Both the position numbers and the translations under genes were made by a program. The notes beneath the pieces are model-generated. The model worked only from the letters and a program-made list of their open reading frames with translations. It did not search any database and was not told the origin of the DNA. This document shows, piece by piece, positions 1 through 9,870 of a DNA stretch of 64,000 nt. Numbering within the stretch: position 1 is the first letter of the stretch; each line of letters opens with the position of its first letter. The DNA comes from Glaciimonas sp. PCH181 (GTDB lineage: Bacteria; Pseudomonadota; Gammaproteobacteria; Burkholderiales; Burkholderiaceae_D), in the NCBI RefSeq assembly GCF_003056055.1, contig NZ_PYFP01000002.1:744001-808000 (forward strand). The letters run 5' to 3'.

Positions 1-769
1 GGGACATGAAAGAGTCGTGCACCATATTCCGCAAATACTGAAAATCGATGCCTTTTGGATCGGCAAAACGGATTACGACCAGACTTTCATCCGGCGCTGG
101 AATTTCGCGGGCGATGAACGGATTCGAGGTATCGACGCAAGGCACGCGCTGAAAATTTACATGCGTATGCGAAAACTGCGGACAAATATAATTCACGTAA
201 TCCGGCATCCGTCGCAGGATGGTATCCGTCACGGCTTCGGTTGAATAACCACGTTTGGACTTATCGCGCCATAGCTTTTGGATCCATTCCAAATTGATGA
301 CGGGCACCACGCCGATCAACAAATCCGGGTGCTTGGCGATATTGACCTTATCGGTCACGACGCCCCCATGCAAACCTTCATAAAACAACAGATCGTTATC
401 CTTCGCCAAATCTTCCCAAGGCGTAAAGGTGCCAGGCTGCTGCTTATAGGGCGCGGCTTCTTCGACGTCATGTAAGTATTTGCGACGGCGTCCTGTGCCG
501 GTTTCGGCATAGGTGGCGAACAGCGATTCCAGCTCTGGGAAGAGATTGGTGTCCGGTCCGAAGTGACTGAAATTATTGTCCCCGCTGGCTTCTGCGGCGG
601 AGAGTTTTACTTTCATTTCGTTGCGGTCATAGCGATGGAAGCTATCGCCTTCAACAATCACTGAACGCACTTTTTCGCGGCGGAAAATGTTTTCAAACGT
701 GCGCGTGACCGAAGTCGTTCCTGCGCCGGATGACCCGGTAATGGCAATGATTGGATAGCGTTCAGACAT
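1..769 (-). CDS. prkB: Phosphoribulokinase, C-terminus cut by window edge
   Basis: Phosphoribulokinase makes ribulose 1,5-bisphosphate from ribulose 5-phosphate and ATP, the reaction that supplies RuBisCO. About 256 codons are visible. The protein begins MSERYPIIAITGSSGAGTT, with the P-loop GSSGAGTT at residues 12-19, followed by VIVEGDSFHRYDR and FGPDTNLFPELE, which are typical of the proteobacterial (type I) enzyme. The family is about 290 residues, so roughly the last 30 should lie left of position 1. The start ATG at 769 has GAGAGATC upstream. It follows cbbF on the same strand by about 85 bp and is the last visible gene of the cbbLSXYEFP order. No stop codon is seen because of the window edge. 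Confidence 0.93.
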   Translation of the reverse strand, partial: MSERYPIIAITGSSGAGTTSVTRTFENIFRREKVRSVIVEGDSFHRYDRNEMKVKLSAAEASGDNNFSHFGPDTNLFPELESLFATYAETGTGRRRKYLHDVEEAAPYKQQPGTFTPWEDLAKDNDLLFYEGLHGGVVTDKVNIAKHPDLLIGVVPVINLEWIQKLWRDKSKRGYSTEAVTDTILRRMPDYVNYICPQFSHTHVNFQRVPCVDTSNPFIAREIPAPDESLVVIRFADPKGIDFQYLRNMVHDSFMS

Positions 770-855
770 GATGATCTCTCAAAAAAGTAATAATCGCGCG
801 ATGTCGGCTTATCAACAAATAAGCCGACAACTAAGGCAGTCAGCCGGTCAGCAGA

Positions 856-1953
856 TCAGGCAGATACCCGGAACAGGCTGCGCTCAGTAAATAACGGACT
901 AGGCAGATCCTCTTTTCGTGGCGTATTGTGATACGCCTCGATACGCTCAACTTCATTGCGCGAGCCAAAGATTAGACCGATGCGTTGATGCAGCGAGGTC
1001 GGTTGCACTGCCATAATCGGTTGCCGCCCAGTGCTGGCACGACCGCCAGCCTGCTCCATCAGAAATCCAATCGGATTGGCTTCATACAGCAGACGCAGAC
1101 GACCGCACTTACTCGGATCTTTAGAATCGCGTGGATACATGAACACGCCACCGCGCATCAGAATCCGATGCGCTTCTGCCACCATCGAGGCAATCCAGCG
1201 CATATTAAAGTCCTTGCCGCGACTGCCACTTTTACCGGCAACGCATTCATCGACATAGCGTTTAATCGGTTCTTCCCAGAAGCGGCTATTCGAGGCATTA
1301 ATCGCAAATTCGTTGGTGTCTGGCGGAATCTTCAAATCCGAATGCGTCAACATGAACTCACCCAGATTAGGGTCTAGCGTGAAGCCGTTAACGCCGGTGC
1401 CTACCGTTAACATCAACATCGTGGAGGGGCCATAAATGGCGTAACCCGCCGCGACTTGTTGCGTGCCAGGTTGCAGAAAATCACTTTCTGAAACGCTTTC
1501 CAGACCATCTGCCGCACGCAATACCGAAAAAATACTGCCAACGGAAACGTTCACATCAATGTTTGATGAGCCATCCAGCGGGTCAAACACCAGCAGGTAT
1601 TTCCCCTTCGGAAACTGGCTAGGAATCTGATACGGCAATTCCATTTCTTCCGACGCCATACCCGCCAGCTGACCGCCCCATTCGGTGACATGCAGAAAAG
1701 CCTCATTACTCATGATATCGAGCTTTTTCTGCGTTTCGCCCTGGACATTGACCGATGTATCCGCTCCACTGGCACCGCTGGCGTTACCCAGCACGCCGCC
1801 CAGCTCACCAAAGGCGACGGCACGCGAGATGCTTTTACAGGCCAATGCGACGTTCAAAATCAAACTATTGAAATCGCCGCTGGCATCGGGATAACGACGC
1901 CGCTCTTCAATCAGGAATTGCGTCAGTGTGGTGCGATGCTCGGTCAATGGCAT
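856..1953 (-). CDS. cbbF: Fructose-1,6-bisphosphatase class I
   Basis: Hydrolyses fructose 1,6-bisphosphate (and often sedoheptulose 1,7-bisphosphate) in the regenerative half of the Calvin cycle and in gluconeogenesis. The 365 residues match the class I length of 330-360. Metal and substrate motifs are visible: [13 protein letters not shown] in the first half, and [13 protein letters not shown] followed by [21 protein letters not shown] in the second. The start ATG at 1953 is preceded by AGGAGATCACC, a good ribosome site. It lies between cbbE and prkB in an apparent operon. The symbol cbbF is used because of the operon; fbp would be equally right. Confidence 0.93.
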   Translation of the reverse strand: MPLTEHRTTLTQFLIEERRRYPDASGDFNSLILNVALACKSISRAVAFGELGGVLGNASGASGADTSVNVQGETQKKLDIMSNEAFLHVTEWGGQLAGMASEEMELPYQIPSQFPKGKYLLVFDPLDGSSNIDVNVSVGSIFSVLRAADGLESVSESDFLQPGTQQVAAGYAIYGPSTMLMLTVGTGVNGFTLDPNLGEFMLTHSDLKIPPDTNEFAINASNSRFWEEPIKRYVDECVAGKSGSRGKDFNMRWIASMVAEAHRILMRGGVFMYPRDSKDPSKCGRLRLLYEANPIGFLMEQAGGRASTGRQPIMAVQPTSLHQRIGLIFGSRNEVERIEAYHNTPRKEDLPSPLFTERSLFRVSA

Positions 1954-1988
1954 GGTGATCTCCTGATGGTTTTTATATTTTGAAATTT

Positions 1989-2693
1989 TTAGAGGCTACG
2001 ACATTGGGCGCGTAGCTGCTGCATGATCGTGCGGTAACCTTTGTCATCGTCAGGTGCGCTAAACACGGCGCTGCCTGCGACGAAAGTATCTGCGCCTGCG
2101 CGTTGAATCTCGGCGATGTTGTCGGTTTTGACGCCGCCGTCCACCTCAAGCCAGATTTCCTGACCGCCTGCGGCACGGTGCGCATCGATACGCGCACGAG
2201 CGGCTTTCAGCTTGGTCAGCGTGCTGGGGATAAATTTCTGTCCACCAAAACCGGGGTTAACACTCATCAACAAAATCATGTCGCATTTGTCCATGACATA
2301 GTCCAGCAAGTCCAGCGGTGTGGCGGGATTAAAGACTAATCCGGCGCGACAGCCATGCTCGCGAATCAGACTTAAAGTGCGGTCGATATGGCGACTTGCT
2401 TCGGGATGGAACGTAATAATATTTGCCCCCGCTTTAGCAAATAGCGGGATCAGCGCATCCACCGGTTCAACCATTAAATGCACGTCAATCGGGATCGTGA
2501 CATGCGGCCTGATGGCTTCACACACCAGCGGGCCGATGGTCAGATTTGGGACGTAATGATTGTCCATCACGTCAAAATGGACCATGTCGGCTCCGGCTGC
2601 TTCAATGGCGCGCACTTCCTCACCCAAACGTGAAAAATCAGCGGAGAGGATCGATGGCGCTATGCGAATAGTAGGTGTGTCGGTGGTATTCAT
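1989..2693 (-). CDS. cbbE: Ribulose-phosphate 3-epimerase
   Basis: Interconverts ribulose 5-phosphate and xylulose 5-phosphate, feeding phosphoribulokinase. This is a TIM-barrel protein of about 230 residues with the family landmarks [42 protein letters not shown] and LEVDGGV. Two in-frame starts exist, at 2705 (METAMNTT) and 2693 (MNTTDTP). The second is preferred because TGGAAACTGCA gives it a weak ribosome site, while the first has none. It sits between cbbY and cbbF. The equivalent non-operonic gene is called rpe. Confidence 0.93.
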   Translation of the reverse strand: MNTTDTPTIRIAPSILSADFSRLGEEVRAIEAAGADMVHFDVMDNHYVPNLTIGPLVCEAIRPHVTIPIDVHLMVEPVDALIPLFAKAGANIITFHPEASRHIDRTLSLIREHGCRAGLVFNPATPLDLLDYVMDKCDMILLMSVNPGFGGQKFIPSTLTKLKAARARIDAHRAAGGQEIWLEVDGGVKTDNIAEIQRAGADTFVAGSAVFSAPDDDKGYRTIMQQLRAQCRSL

Positions 2694-2758
2694 TGCAGTT
2701 TCCATTGACGATTTACAATCGCATTGTGAGGCGAAGTTTCAGGGCTTAAATAGAAAAA

Positions 2759-3586
2759 TCAGGCCGCCTCAAATAAGGTGCCGTTATGCCAGCGACGCAA
2801 GGCCGCCAGATCGACCCAACGCTGATCGGCACCAGGTACATGCTGCGACATCGGACGATCCGGATCGCCCAGATGCGGCAGGATCAGCAAGGCATCGTCA
2901 AACTGTTGCCCGGTTGTGTAAGCGCTGGGCGTAATCAGCGTCGGAATACCGGCTGCACGAGCGGCACGTAAACCGTTCTCGGAGTCTTCAAACGCCAGAC
3001 ATTCTTCCCCCGGCAATCCGAGTTCTTTAAGCGCCGCCAGATACACATCCGGCGCAGGTTTTTTGTTGGTGCAAGTCGATGCATCGCACACCGCGACAAA
3101 CATCTTGCGCCAATCGCTGCCCAAGGCCGAGCGCAACAACGCATCGATATTCGCAGGCGTCGTGGTCGTCGCAATCGCCATCGGCATTTTCGCCGCGTGA
3201 GCTTCGCGGATCAGGCGCAATATGCCCGGACGCAACGCCAGCTTGCCGCCGCTAACCAGCATTTCGTAATGCTGCGTTTTGATTGCATGGACGGCGTTGA
3301 TCGCTTCTTTCACTTTAGTGCCGCCGGATTCATCCGGATCGATCATGTTCCAGTAATGCAGCAGACGTTCTTTGCCACCGGCGACGTCCAGCAAACCGGC
3401 GTACAGCGAGGCGTCCCAATGCCAGTCCAGCCCGACGTCATGGAAAGCTGCGTTAAATGCATCGCGGTGCGCGGATTCGGTGTCGGCTAGCGTGCCGTCT
3501 ACATCGAATATCAATGCATTGAGTGTGCTTGTTATGCCTGCCGGTTTACCACTGCCAACGCCTGCCGTTCCCGTACTTGCGCGCAT
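2759..3586 (-). CDS. cbbY: CbbY, RuBisCO-associated HAD sugar-phosphate phosphatase
   Basis: HAD-superfamily phosphatase. Studied CbbY proteins remove xylulose 1,5-bisphosphate, a misfire product that inhibits RuBisCO. The 275 residues start with an extra Gly/Thr-rich stretch before the catalytic motif DVDGT at residues 28-32 (the first Asp is the nucleophile). A HAD cap follows, then [25 protein letters not shown] (motif III Lys) and [16 protein letters not shown] (motif IV). It lies 5 bp after cbbX and before cbbE, the CbbY position in the Cupriavidus order. A phosphoglycolate phosphatase (cbbZ) is the alternative, but order and motifs favour CbbY. Confidence 0.85.
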   Translation of the reverse strand: MRASTGTAGVGSGKPAGITSTLNALIFDVDGTLADTESAHRDAFNAAFHDVGLDWHWDASLYAGLLDVAGGKERLLHYWNMIDPDESGGTKVKEAINAVHAIKTQHYEMLVSGGKLALRPGILRLIREAHAAKMPMAIATTTTPANIDALLRSALGSDWRKMFVAVCDASTCTNKKPAPDVYLAALKELGLPGEECLAFEDSENGLRAARAAGIPTLITPSAYTTGQQFDDALLILPHLGDPDRPMSQHVPGADQRWVDLAALRRWHNGTLFEAA

Positions 3587-3591
3587 TTCTA

Positions 3592-4548
3592 TTACTCCTT
3601 TATATCGACCGATGCACGCGGCTGCGCAAATACGCGGCTTGCCAACAGATCGGGGGCGGTAATGGTGGTCAAGGTCACATCATCGGCGATAGCATCCGGG
3701 CCAGCGCCGTTCATCAGGCGCGAAGCATGTCGCAAACGTGCCCGGTCCAGCGCATTACGCACACTGCGGGCATTGGCAAAATGCGGCAACGCCATGCGGC
3801 GCGTGAGGTAGTCACTAAAGACTGCCACTGCCTCATCGTCAAACCGATACTGCATCGTCTGCAACATCAAGTCGGCAATCTGGCCCAGTTCACCCGCGCT
3901 GTAATCGGGGAAATCAATGTGATGCGCAATCCGCGACGACATGCCGGGATTAGACTCAAAAAATTTATCCATCCGATCTTTATAGCCAGCCAGGATTACC
4001 ACCAGATCATCCCGGTTGTTTTCCATCACCTGCAACAAAATTTCAATCGCTTCTTGCCCATAATCCCGCTCATTTTCCGGGCGATAAAGATAATAAGCTT
4101 CGTCGATGAACAATACGCCGCCCATCGCTTTTTTCAATACCTCTTTAGTCTTAGGCGCGGTGTGACCGATATATTGGCCGACCAGATCGTCGCGCGTAAC
4201 CGCAACCAAATGCCCTTTACGTACATAGCCCAGACGATGCAAAATCGCCGCCATGCGCAATGCGACCGTCGTTTTACCTGTGCCGGGATTTCCGGAAAAA
4301 CACATATGCAGACTGGGTGCGCCAGCCGAAAATCCACGTTCCGCACGCAATTTGTCGATCAGCAGCAACGCGGCAATGTCGCGAATACGCTGTTTGACGG
4401 GCGCCAATCCAATCAGCTCGCGGTCGAGTTGTTCCAGCAAATCCGTGATGCCTGAATTGGCGAGCGCCATCGCGAACGGATTGCCCGATGCCGGCACCGG
4501 TTCAGATTGCAGCGCTGGCACAGCGGATAAGATGGTCGGCGTTGACAT
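3592..4548 (-). CDS. cbbX: CbbX, red-type RuBisCO activase
   Basis: AAA+ ATPase that remodels inhibited red-type RuBisCO by tugging on the CbbL C-terminus, freeing bound sugar phosphates. The 318 residues carry Walker [10 protein letters not shown] (about 86-94), Walker [14 protein letters not shown], and the pore-loop region [11 protein letters not shown] with its Tyr. The last part ends in a sensor-2 region ([17 protein letters not shown]). It lies between cbbS and cbbY. A strong stem-loop separates it from cbbS, which probably keeps its expression below that of the RuBisCO subunits. It belongs with the form IC CbbL found here, as expected. Confidence 0.94.
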   Translation of the reverse strand: MSTPTILSAVPALQSEPVPASGNPFAMALANSGITDLLEQLDRELIGLAPVKQRIRDIAALLLIDKLRAERGFSAGAPSLHMCFSGNPGTGKTTVALRMAAILHRLGYVRKGHLVAVTRDDLVGQYIGHTAPKTKEVLKKAMGGVLFIDEAYYLYRPENERDYGQEAIEILLQVMENNRDDLVVILAGYKDRMDKFFESNPGMSSRIAHHIDFPDYSAGELGQIADLMLQTMQYRFDDEAVAVFSDYLTRRMALPHFANARSVRNALDRARLRHASRLMNGAGPDAIADDVTLTTITAPDLLASRVFAQPRASVDIKE

Positions 4549-4606
4549 GATGAACTCGCTCTAAAAACGATGAATGACGATGAATTTGCTGGGCTGCAAG
4601 TTCGCT

Positions 4607-4632
4607 AGAGGAGCAATCAATATTGCTCCTCT
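4607..4632 (-). terminator. Stem-loop between cbbS and cbbX
   Basis: A perfect 11-bp inverted repeat, AGAGGAGCAAT / ATTGCTCCTCT with a 4-nt loop, begins 13 nt past the cbbS stop. Read in the operon direction it is not followed by a T-run, so it more likely acts as a partial terminator or 3' stabiliser of the cbbLS message than as a full stop. On the plus strand it is followed by TTTT. A differential-expression role is inferred; similar elements downstream of cbbS are known in cbb operons. Confidence 0.7.
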
Positions 4633-4644
4633 TTTTACGGTCGG

Positions 4645-5064
4645 TTAGTACCGCGCACCTTCTGGCTTGGCCTGCACTGCATAACTTTCGATGCTGTAAC
4701 GAATCGTGCGTCCGGCTTCTTCGTGCCGCACCAGACGGAAGCCCGGCTCGACTTCAGGACGGTTGACGATAAACGCCATCACCAGCGATTCAACACCCTG
4801 ACTGGAATCGAACGCAGTCATTCGGATGTAATAGTTTGGAAATGTCTTCCGGCAATTTGCCAGTTCGATCATGATGCCGGCAGGATCGTGCAGGTCGAAC
4901 ATTGGCGGCCCGAACATTTCCCAGTAAGTATTACGCGGATGTGGATCGTCCGTATATTCGACCGCCAGCGCCCAGCCTTTGCTGAGACAGTAGTCAATTT
5001 GTTTAGAGATTTGAGCATCGGTCAAATCGGGTAAAAACGAAAATGTTCCTTGAGTAACGCGCAT
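4645..5064 (-). CDS. cbbS: RuBisCO small subunit, form IC
   Basis: Small subunit of the L8S8 RuBisCO. From the chosen start MRVTQGTFSFLPDLTD it is 139 residues, matching the long red-type small subunits with their C-terminal beta-hairpin extension (AGRTIRYSIESYAVQ). Landmarks are QIDYCLSKGWALAVEYTDDPHPRNTYWEMFGPPMFD and the CRKTFPNYYIRMTAFD segment. An in-frame ATG at 5079 exists, but the ribosome site GAAGAGGA lies between the two and fits the ATG at 5064. It lies about 98 bp after cbbL and would be co-transcribed with it. Confidence 0.95.
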   Translation of the reverse strand: MRVTQGTFSFLPDLTDAQISKQIDYCLSKGWALAVEYTDDPHPRNTYWEMFGPPMFDLHDPAGIMIELANCRKTFPNYYIRMTAFDSSQGVESLVMAFIVNRPEVEPGFRLVRHEEAGRTIRYSIESYAVQAKPEGARY

Positions 5065-5162
5065 GATATTCCTCTTCAATTCTGTAGTGAGGCATTCGTG
5101 AACAGCCCATCAACACACTGCGTCCGGGCTGACCTGAATGCTGCTTTTCCGTATTTCCGCTA

Positions 5163-6815
<1,653 letters not shown>

Positions 6816-7727
6816 ATGCGCCGCTATACACTTCGCCAGTTAGATACCTTTCTAGACGTCGCGCGTGAGTTATCGATTTCACGCGCGGCAGAAAAATTGC
6901 ATGTCACGCAGCCAGCCGTATCGATGCAAATGCGGCAACTTGAGGATGCAGTCGGCTTGCCGTTATATGAGCAAACGGGCCGCAAAATTCGCTTGACGGA
7001 TGCGGGACTGGATTTTCAGCAATATGCGATTGCTGCTGTTGGACAATTGAAACAACTTGAAGACGCGATGGCGGAACGGCGCGGTCTTAAGCGCGGACGC
7101 GTGGAGCTGGCGATTGTCAGTACGGCAAAATATTTCGTACCGATGCTGCTGGTGTTGTTTCGCAAAAAATTTCCGGCTATTGAGGTGGTGCTGCAAATCC
7201 ATAATCGCGAAAGCATTATGAATTTGCTGTCGCGCAACGAGATTGATCTGGTCATCATGGGCCACGCGCCCGACACGCTGGAATGCACCGCGAATATATT
7301 TGCAACAAATCCGTTGGGGATCATCAGCGCGCCGCAGCATCCACTGTCGCGCCGCCGTAAAGCGCCGTTGGCGGCCTTGAAAGATCATGAATTTGTGGTG
7401 CGGGAAAAAGGCTCCGGCACGCGCCAGTTGATGGAGCGCCTGTTTGCCGAGCATGATATTAATCCGCCCATCGTGATGGAAATGCCGAGTAACGAAACCA
7501 TCAAACAGGCAGTTATGGCGGGCATGGGATTAAGTTTTCTATCGTTACGAACGATTCGGCATGAGCTGGGATCCGGGCATCTCGTACTGCTCGATATCGA
7601 GGGCTTGCCGATTGTGCGGCACTGGCATGTAACACATCTGACTTCTAAACGCTTGTCGCCAGCGGCTAGCGTGTTGAAGACTTTTTTGATTGAAGAGGCT
7701 GGGCCGCTGGTGAATATCTGGGCATAA
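6816..7727 (+). CDS. cbbR: CbbR, LysR-type activator of the cbb operon
   Basis: LysR-family regulator of 303 residues. An N-terminal winged helix-turn-helix reads YTLRQLDTFLDVARELSISRAAEKLHVTQPAVSMQMRQLE (about 4-43). The effector-binding domain follows, with the usual LysR segments IHNRESIMNLL and MPSNETIKQAVMAGMGLSFLS. CbbR proteins sense metabolites such as RuBP, PEP or NADPH and activate cbb transcription. Its divergent position next to cbbL makes this identity strong. The start at 6816 has only a modest upstream purine stretch (GGGACAGAG). Confidence 0.92.
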   Translation: MRRYTLRQLDTFLDVARELSISRAAEKLHVTQPAVSMQMRQLEDAVGLPLYEQTGRKIRLTDAGLDFQQYAIAAVGQLKQLEDAMAERRGLKRGRVELAIVSTAKYFVPMLLVLFRKKFPAIEVVLQIHNRESIMNLLSRNEIDLVIMGHAPDTLECTANIFATNPLGIISAPQHPLSRRRKAPLAALKDHEFVVREKGSGTRQLMERLFAEHDINPPIVMEMPSNETIKQAVMAGMGLSFLSLRTIRHELGSGHLVLLDIEGLPIVRHWHVTHLTSKRLSPAASVLKTFLIEEAGPLVNIWA

Positions 7728-7797
7728 TTGCGGCCACCACCACATTGCACGTTGTTACGTACAAGGTGATTTTTCCTATTCAGACTTGAGCATTTTT

Positions 7798-8382
7798 CTA
7801 GCGCAACATGCGTTGAAATATGCCGTCGCGATCGATTAATAAATGTTTGAATGCGGCCAGCACGTGAATGACGATCAGCGTTGCTAATATCGCGCCGATG
7901 ACTTCATGCGCGTCGCCGAACAGGTCGCGTAAATACGGATTTTCCCAGCCCCATTGCGGCAGCGGGATACCGAAAAATTTCACGCCATATTTATTGAAAG
8001 ACGACGACAGGTAGCCCACTGTTGGTTGTAACACCATGAAGACGTATAGCAGTCGATGGCTCCACTTTGCGGTGCTGGCTTCCCAGCGCGGCATCGTGCC
8101 AGGTAATGCCGGTGCGCGGTGGGTCAGACGCCATAGCAGGCGTAGCAGAATTAACACCCCGGCCATGACGCCGAAGGATTTATGCAGGTTGAAATAGAAT
8201 GCCCGACCGGGCGTGCCTTTAGGGATATCCGTCATGTAATAGCCCAACAGGATCATGCCGATAATCAGTACGGCAATGATCCAGTGCAGCACGATTGCTG
8301 GTGGGCCATAGCGATGACTTTTAGTGCTGATGACGTGTGGACGTTTTTTAAACGGATGGAGCACGCTGGTCGAAGTGTTCAT
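7798..8382 (-). CDS. Cytochrome b561
   Basis: Four-helix di-haem membrane protein that exchanges electrons with the quinone pool or periplasmic partners. From the chosen start MNTSTSVLHPF it is 194 residues. It shows HRYGPPAIVLHWIIAVLIIGMILLGYYM (first helix), NLHKSFGVMAGVLILLRLLWRLTHR (second), WSHRLLYVFMVLQPTVGYLS (third) and DAHEVIGAILATLIVIHVLAAFKH (fourth), with His residues placed as haem ligands. The start ATG at 8382 overlaps the stop of the upstream beta-propeller gene as ATGA, so translation is probably coupled. An in-frame start at 8400 is less likely. The electron partner is unknown. Confidence 0.88.
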   Translation of the reverse strand: MNTSTSVLHPFKKRPHVISTKSHRYGPPAIVLHWIIAVLIIGMILLGYYMTDIPKGTPGRAFYFNLHKSFGVMAGVLILLRLLWRLTHRAPALPGTMPRWEASTAKWSHRLLYVFMVLQPTVGYLSSSFNKYGVKFFGIPLPQWGWENPYLRDLFGDAHEVIGAILATLIVIHVLAAFKHLLIDRDGIFQRMLR

Positions 8383-9368
8383 CGGACGGCTACGCCCCAA
8401 GGTAAGGTGCCGACCGGGATTTCTTTACTGACGGTGTTGGTGGCGGTGTCGATGACGGATACCGAGTTGGAGCGACCGTTCGCTACATAGAGTTTTTTGC
8501 CGTCCGGGGTGATGGCCATGTTCCATGGGCGCTGGCCGACTGGGACGGTGGCGACGACCGTGTTGTTGGCGGTGTCGATGACGGAGACTGAGGCGTCTTT
8601 ACCGTTAGAGATGTAGACGCGTTTGCCGTTGGGAGCCATTGTGACGCCGTTGGAGAATTTACCGGCTTTGACTTGGGCGGTGACTTTGTGGGTGGCGACG
8701 TCGACTACGTAGACCATGCTTTCTAGTTCTGCGGCGATGTAGGCGCTTTTGCCGTCAGGGGTGAAGGCGATGCCGCGGGGACGCTTGCCTAGCTTGACGA
8801 GGTCGACTTGTTCGCGCTTGGTCATGTCGATGATGTCGATGGAGTCGGCTTCTTCGGCGCTGACGTAGAGCCATTTTCCATCCGGGCTGAATTCTGCGTG
8901 TTCGGGGTTTTTCCCCTTGGTTTTGATGATGAATTCTTGTTTGTTGGTGGAGGTGGAGATGAAATTGACGGAGTTGGTGATTTCGCTGGCCGCTACTATC
9001 CAGTCGCCTGATGGGGAAATGCCTACGCCTTCAGGGGATTCGCCTACTTTTACTGAGCCTACTACGGCTCTGGTGCCCAGATCCACTATTAATAATGCGT
9101 TGGTTGGCTGATCGCTGACGTAAAGGGCTTTGCCGTCGTGTCTTACTGCTAATCCACGGGGTTTTGTGCCGGCTTTTATGTCGCCTACTACGGTGTCTGT
9201 GGCGCTGTCTATGATGGAGATTGTGCCGGATTTTTCGTTAGGGACGTAGGCGAAGGGGGCGGCTGATGTGGTGGTTGTTGTTGCTGCCGCGGCTAGTAGC
9301 AGGGCAATTGAGAGAGCTGTTTTGATTGCTGTTACGCGGGGGAATTTTTGGCGGTTTGCGGTGTTCAT
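8379..9368 (-). CDS. Periplasmic YVTN-family beta-propeller protein
   Basis: A 329-residue exported protein. A signal peptide (about residues 1-37, ending TTTSAA) precedes about seven repeats of the YVTN type, for example FAYVPNEKSGTISIIDSATDTVVGD, ALYVSDQPTNALLIVDLG and LYVANGRSNSVSVIDTATNTV. Such seven-bladed propellers occur in loci for PQQ-dependent alcohol catabolism, where their role is unknown; binding a metal, cofactor or partner is possible. It is translationally coupled to cytochrome b561, which suggests a functional pair. The start at 9368 has only a distant AAAGG. The TonB receptor gene lies about 500 bp upstream on the same strand. Confidence 0.85.
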   Translation of the reverse strand: MNTANRQKFPRVTAIKTALSIALLLAAAATTTTTSAAPFAYVPNEKSGTISIIDSATDTVVGDIKAGTKPRGLAVRHDGKALYVSDQPTNALLIVDLGTRAVVGSVKVGESPEGVGISPSGDWIVAASEITNSVNFISTSTNKQEFIIKTKGKNPEHAEFSPDGKWLYVSAEEADSIDIIDMTKREQVDLVKLGKRPRGIAFTPDGKSAYIAAELESMVYVVDVATHKVTAQVKAGKFSNGVTMAPNGKRVYISNGKDASVSVIDTANNTVVATVPVGQRPWNMAITPDGKKLYVANGRSNSVSVIDTATNTVSKEIPVGTLPWGVAVR

Positions 9369-9422
9369 GTTGGTGGAACCTTTTAAAATTTCAACGGGGA
9401 GGACGGTCGATATTTGTTTGTT

Positions 9423-9452
9423 TTGGTTCTAGTTCTCGTTTTAGTTCGGTTA
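9423..9452. repeat. Short GTT-ending hexamer repeat array
   Basis: Five imperfect hexamers (TTGGTT, CTAGTT, CTCGTT, TTAGTT, CGGTTA) sit at the edge of the repeat element that follows. This is simple-sequence DNA with no gene assigned. Confidence 0.5.
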
Positions 9453-9461
9453 TTGCTTGTT

Positions 9462-9700
9462 GATACGGGTGGTGCTCCGTCGGGGCTTTGTCGAGGGTGG
9501 CCCGACAGCCAGTCAATTTTTCTTGCTTCAGCTAGGCGCCCCCACAGAAAAAGTAACCAAAAAGAAGGCAACCGCAAAGACGTTGCCCTTCAGGTCCCCA
9601 AATTTTTTAGCTGCCCCTCAAGTCGAGAAACCAACTCGCTGCGCTCAAACATGTTTCCCGCCTATTTTTGAGTAACAGCTAAAAAATTCCTAGGGCTGCG
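9462..9700. repeat. Dispersed intergenic repeat, copy A
   Basis: One member of an intergenic repeat family. The 30 bp at 9631-9660 (CCAACTCGCTGCGCTC... ending ATGTTTCCCG) is identical, in reverse orientation, to 48955-48984, and differs by one base from 48487-48516. The flanking about 180 bp also aligns with copy C, including the segment equivalent to GTCTTTGCGGT. Inside, arms AATTTTTTAGCTG (9600-9612) and CAGCTAAAAAATT (9677-9689) are inverted, so the unit can form a large imperfect hairpin. Confidence 0.75.
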
Positions 9701-9715
9701 CCTGCAAATTCTAGT

Positions 9716-9758
9716 TCAAGATCTCCATTTTGATGCTAACGGAGATCTTGATTTTTTT
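9716..9758 (+). terminator. Plus-strand intrinsic terminator with no visible gene
   Basis: Perfect 11-bp arms TCAAGATCTCC / GGAGATCTTGA enclose a 14-nt loop and are followed by seven Ts. It points rightward, yet all flanking genes are on the minus strand. It may belong to the repeat element or end an unrecognised RNA. Confidence 0.7.
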
Positions 9759-9779
9759 ATAGCCATCTCAAGGGCTTTC

Positions 9780-9863
9780 GCAAAATTGTCCCAGCAAGGC
9801 GTGCCGACGAAGACAGTACGCTAGTACGGCTAGGAGAGCACAACGCCGCTGGGGCATTTTTGC
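9780..9863. repeat. Long inverted repeat after the TonB receptor gene
   Basis: Arms of about 25 bp (9780-9804, starting GCAAAATTGTCCCAGC; and 9838-9863, ending GGGGCATTTTTGC) are inverted copies with a few mismatches around a loop of about 33 nt. It starts 8 bp past the TonB receptor stop and would form a stable 3' structure on that transcript. No T-run follows directly, so it may be an RNA stabiliser or a mobile repeat. Confidence 0.6.
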
Positions 9864-9870
9864 GGAAGGT

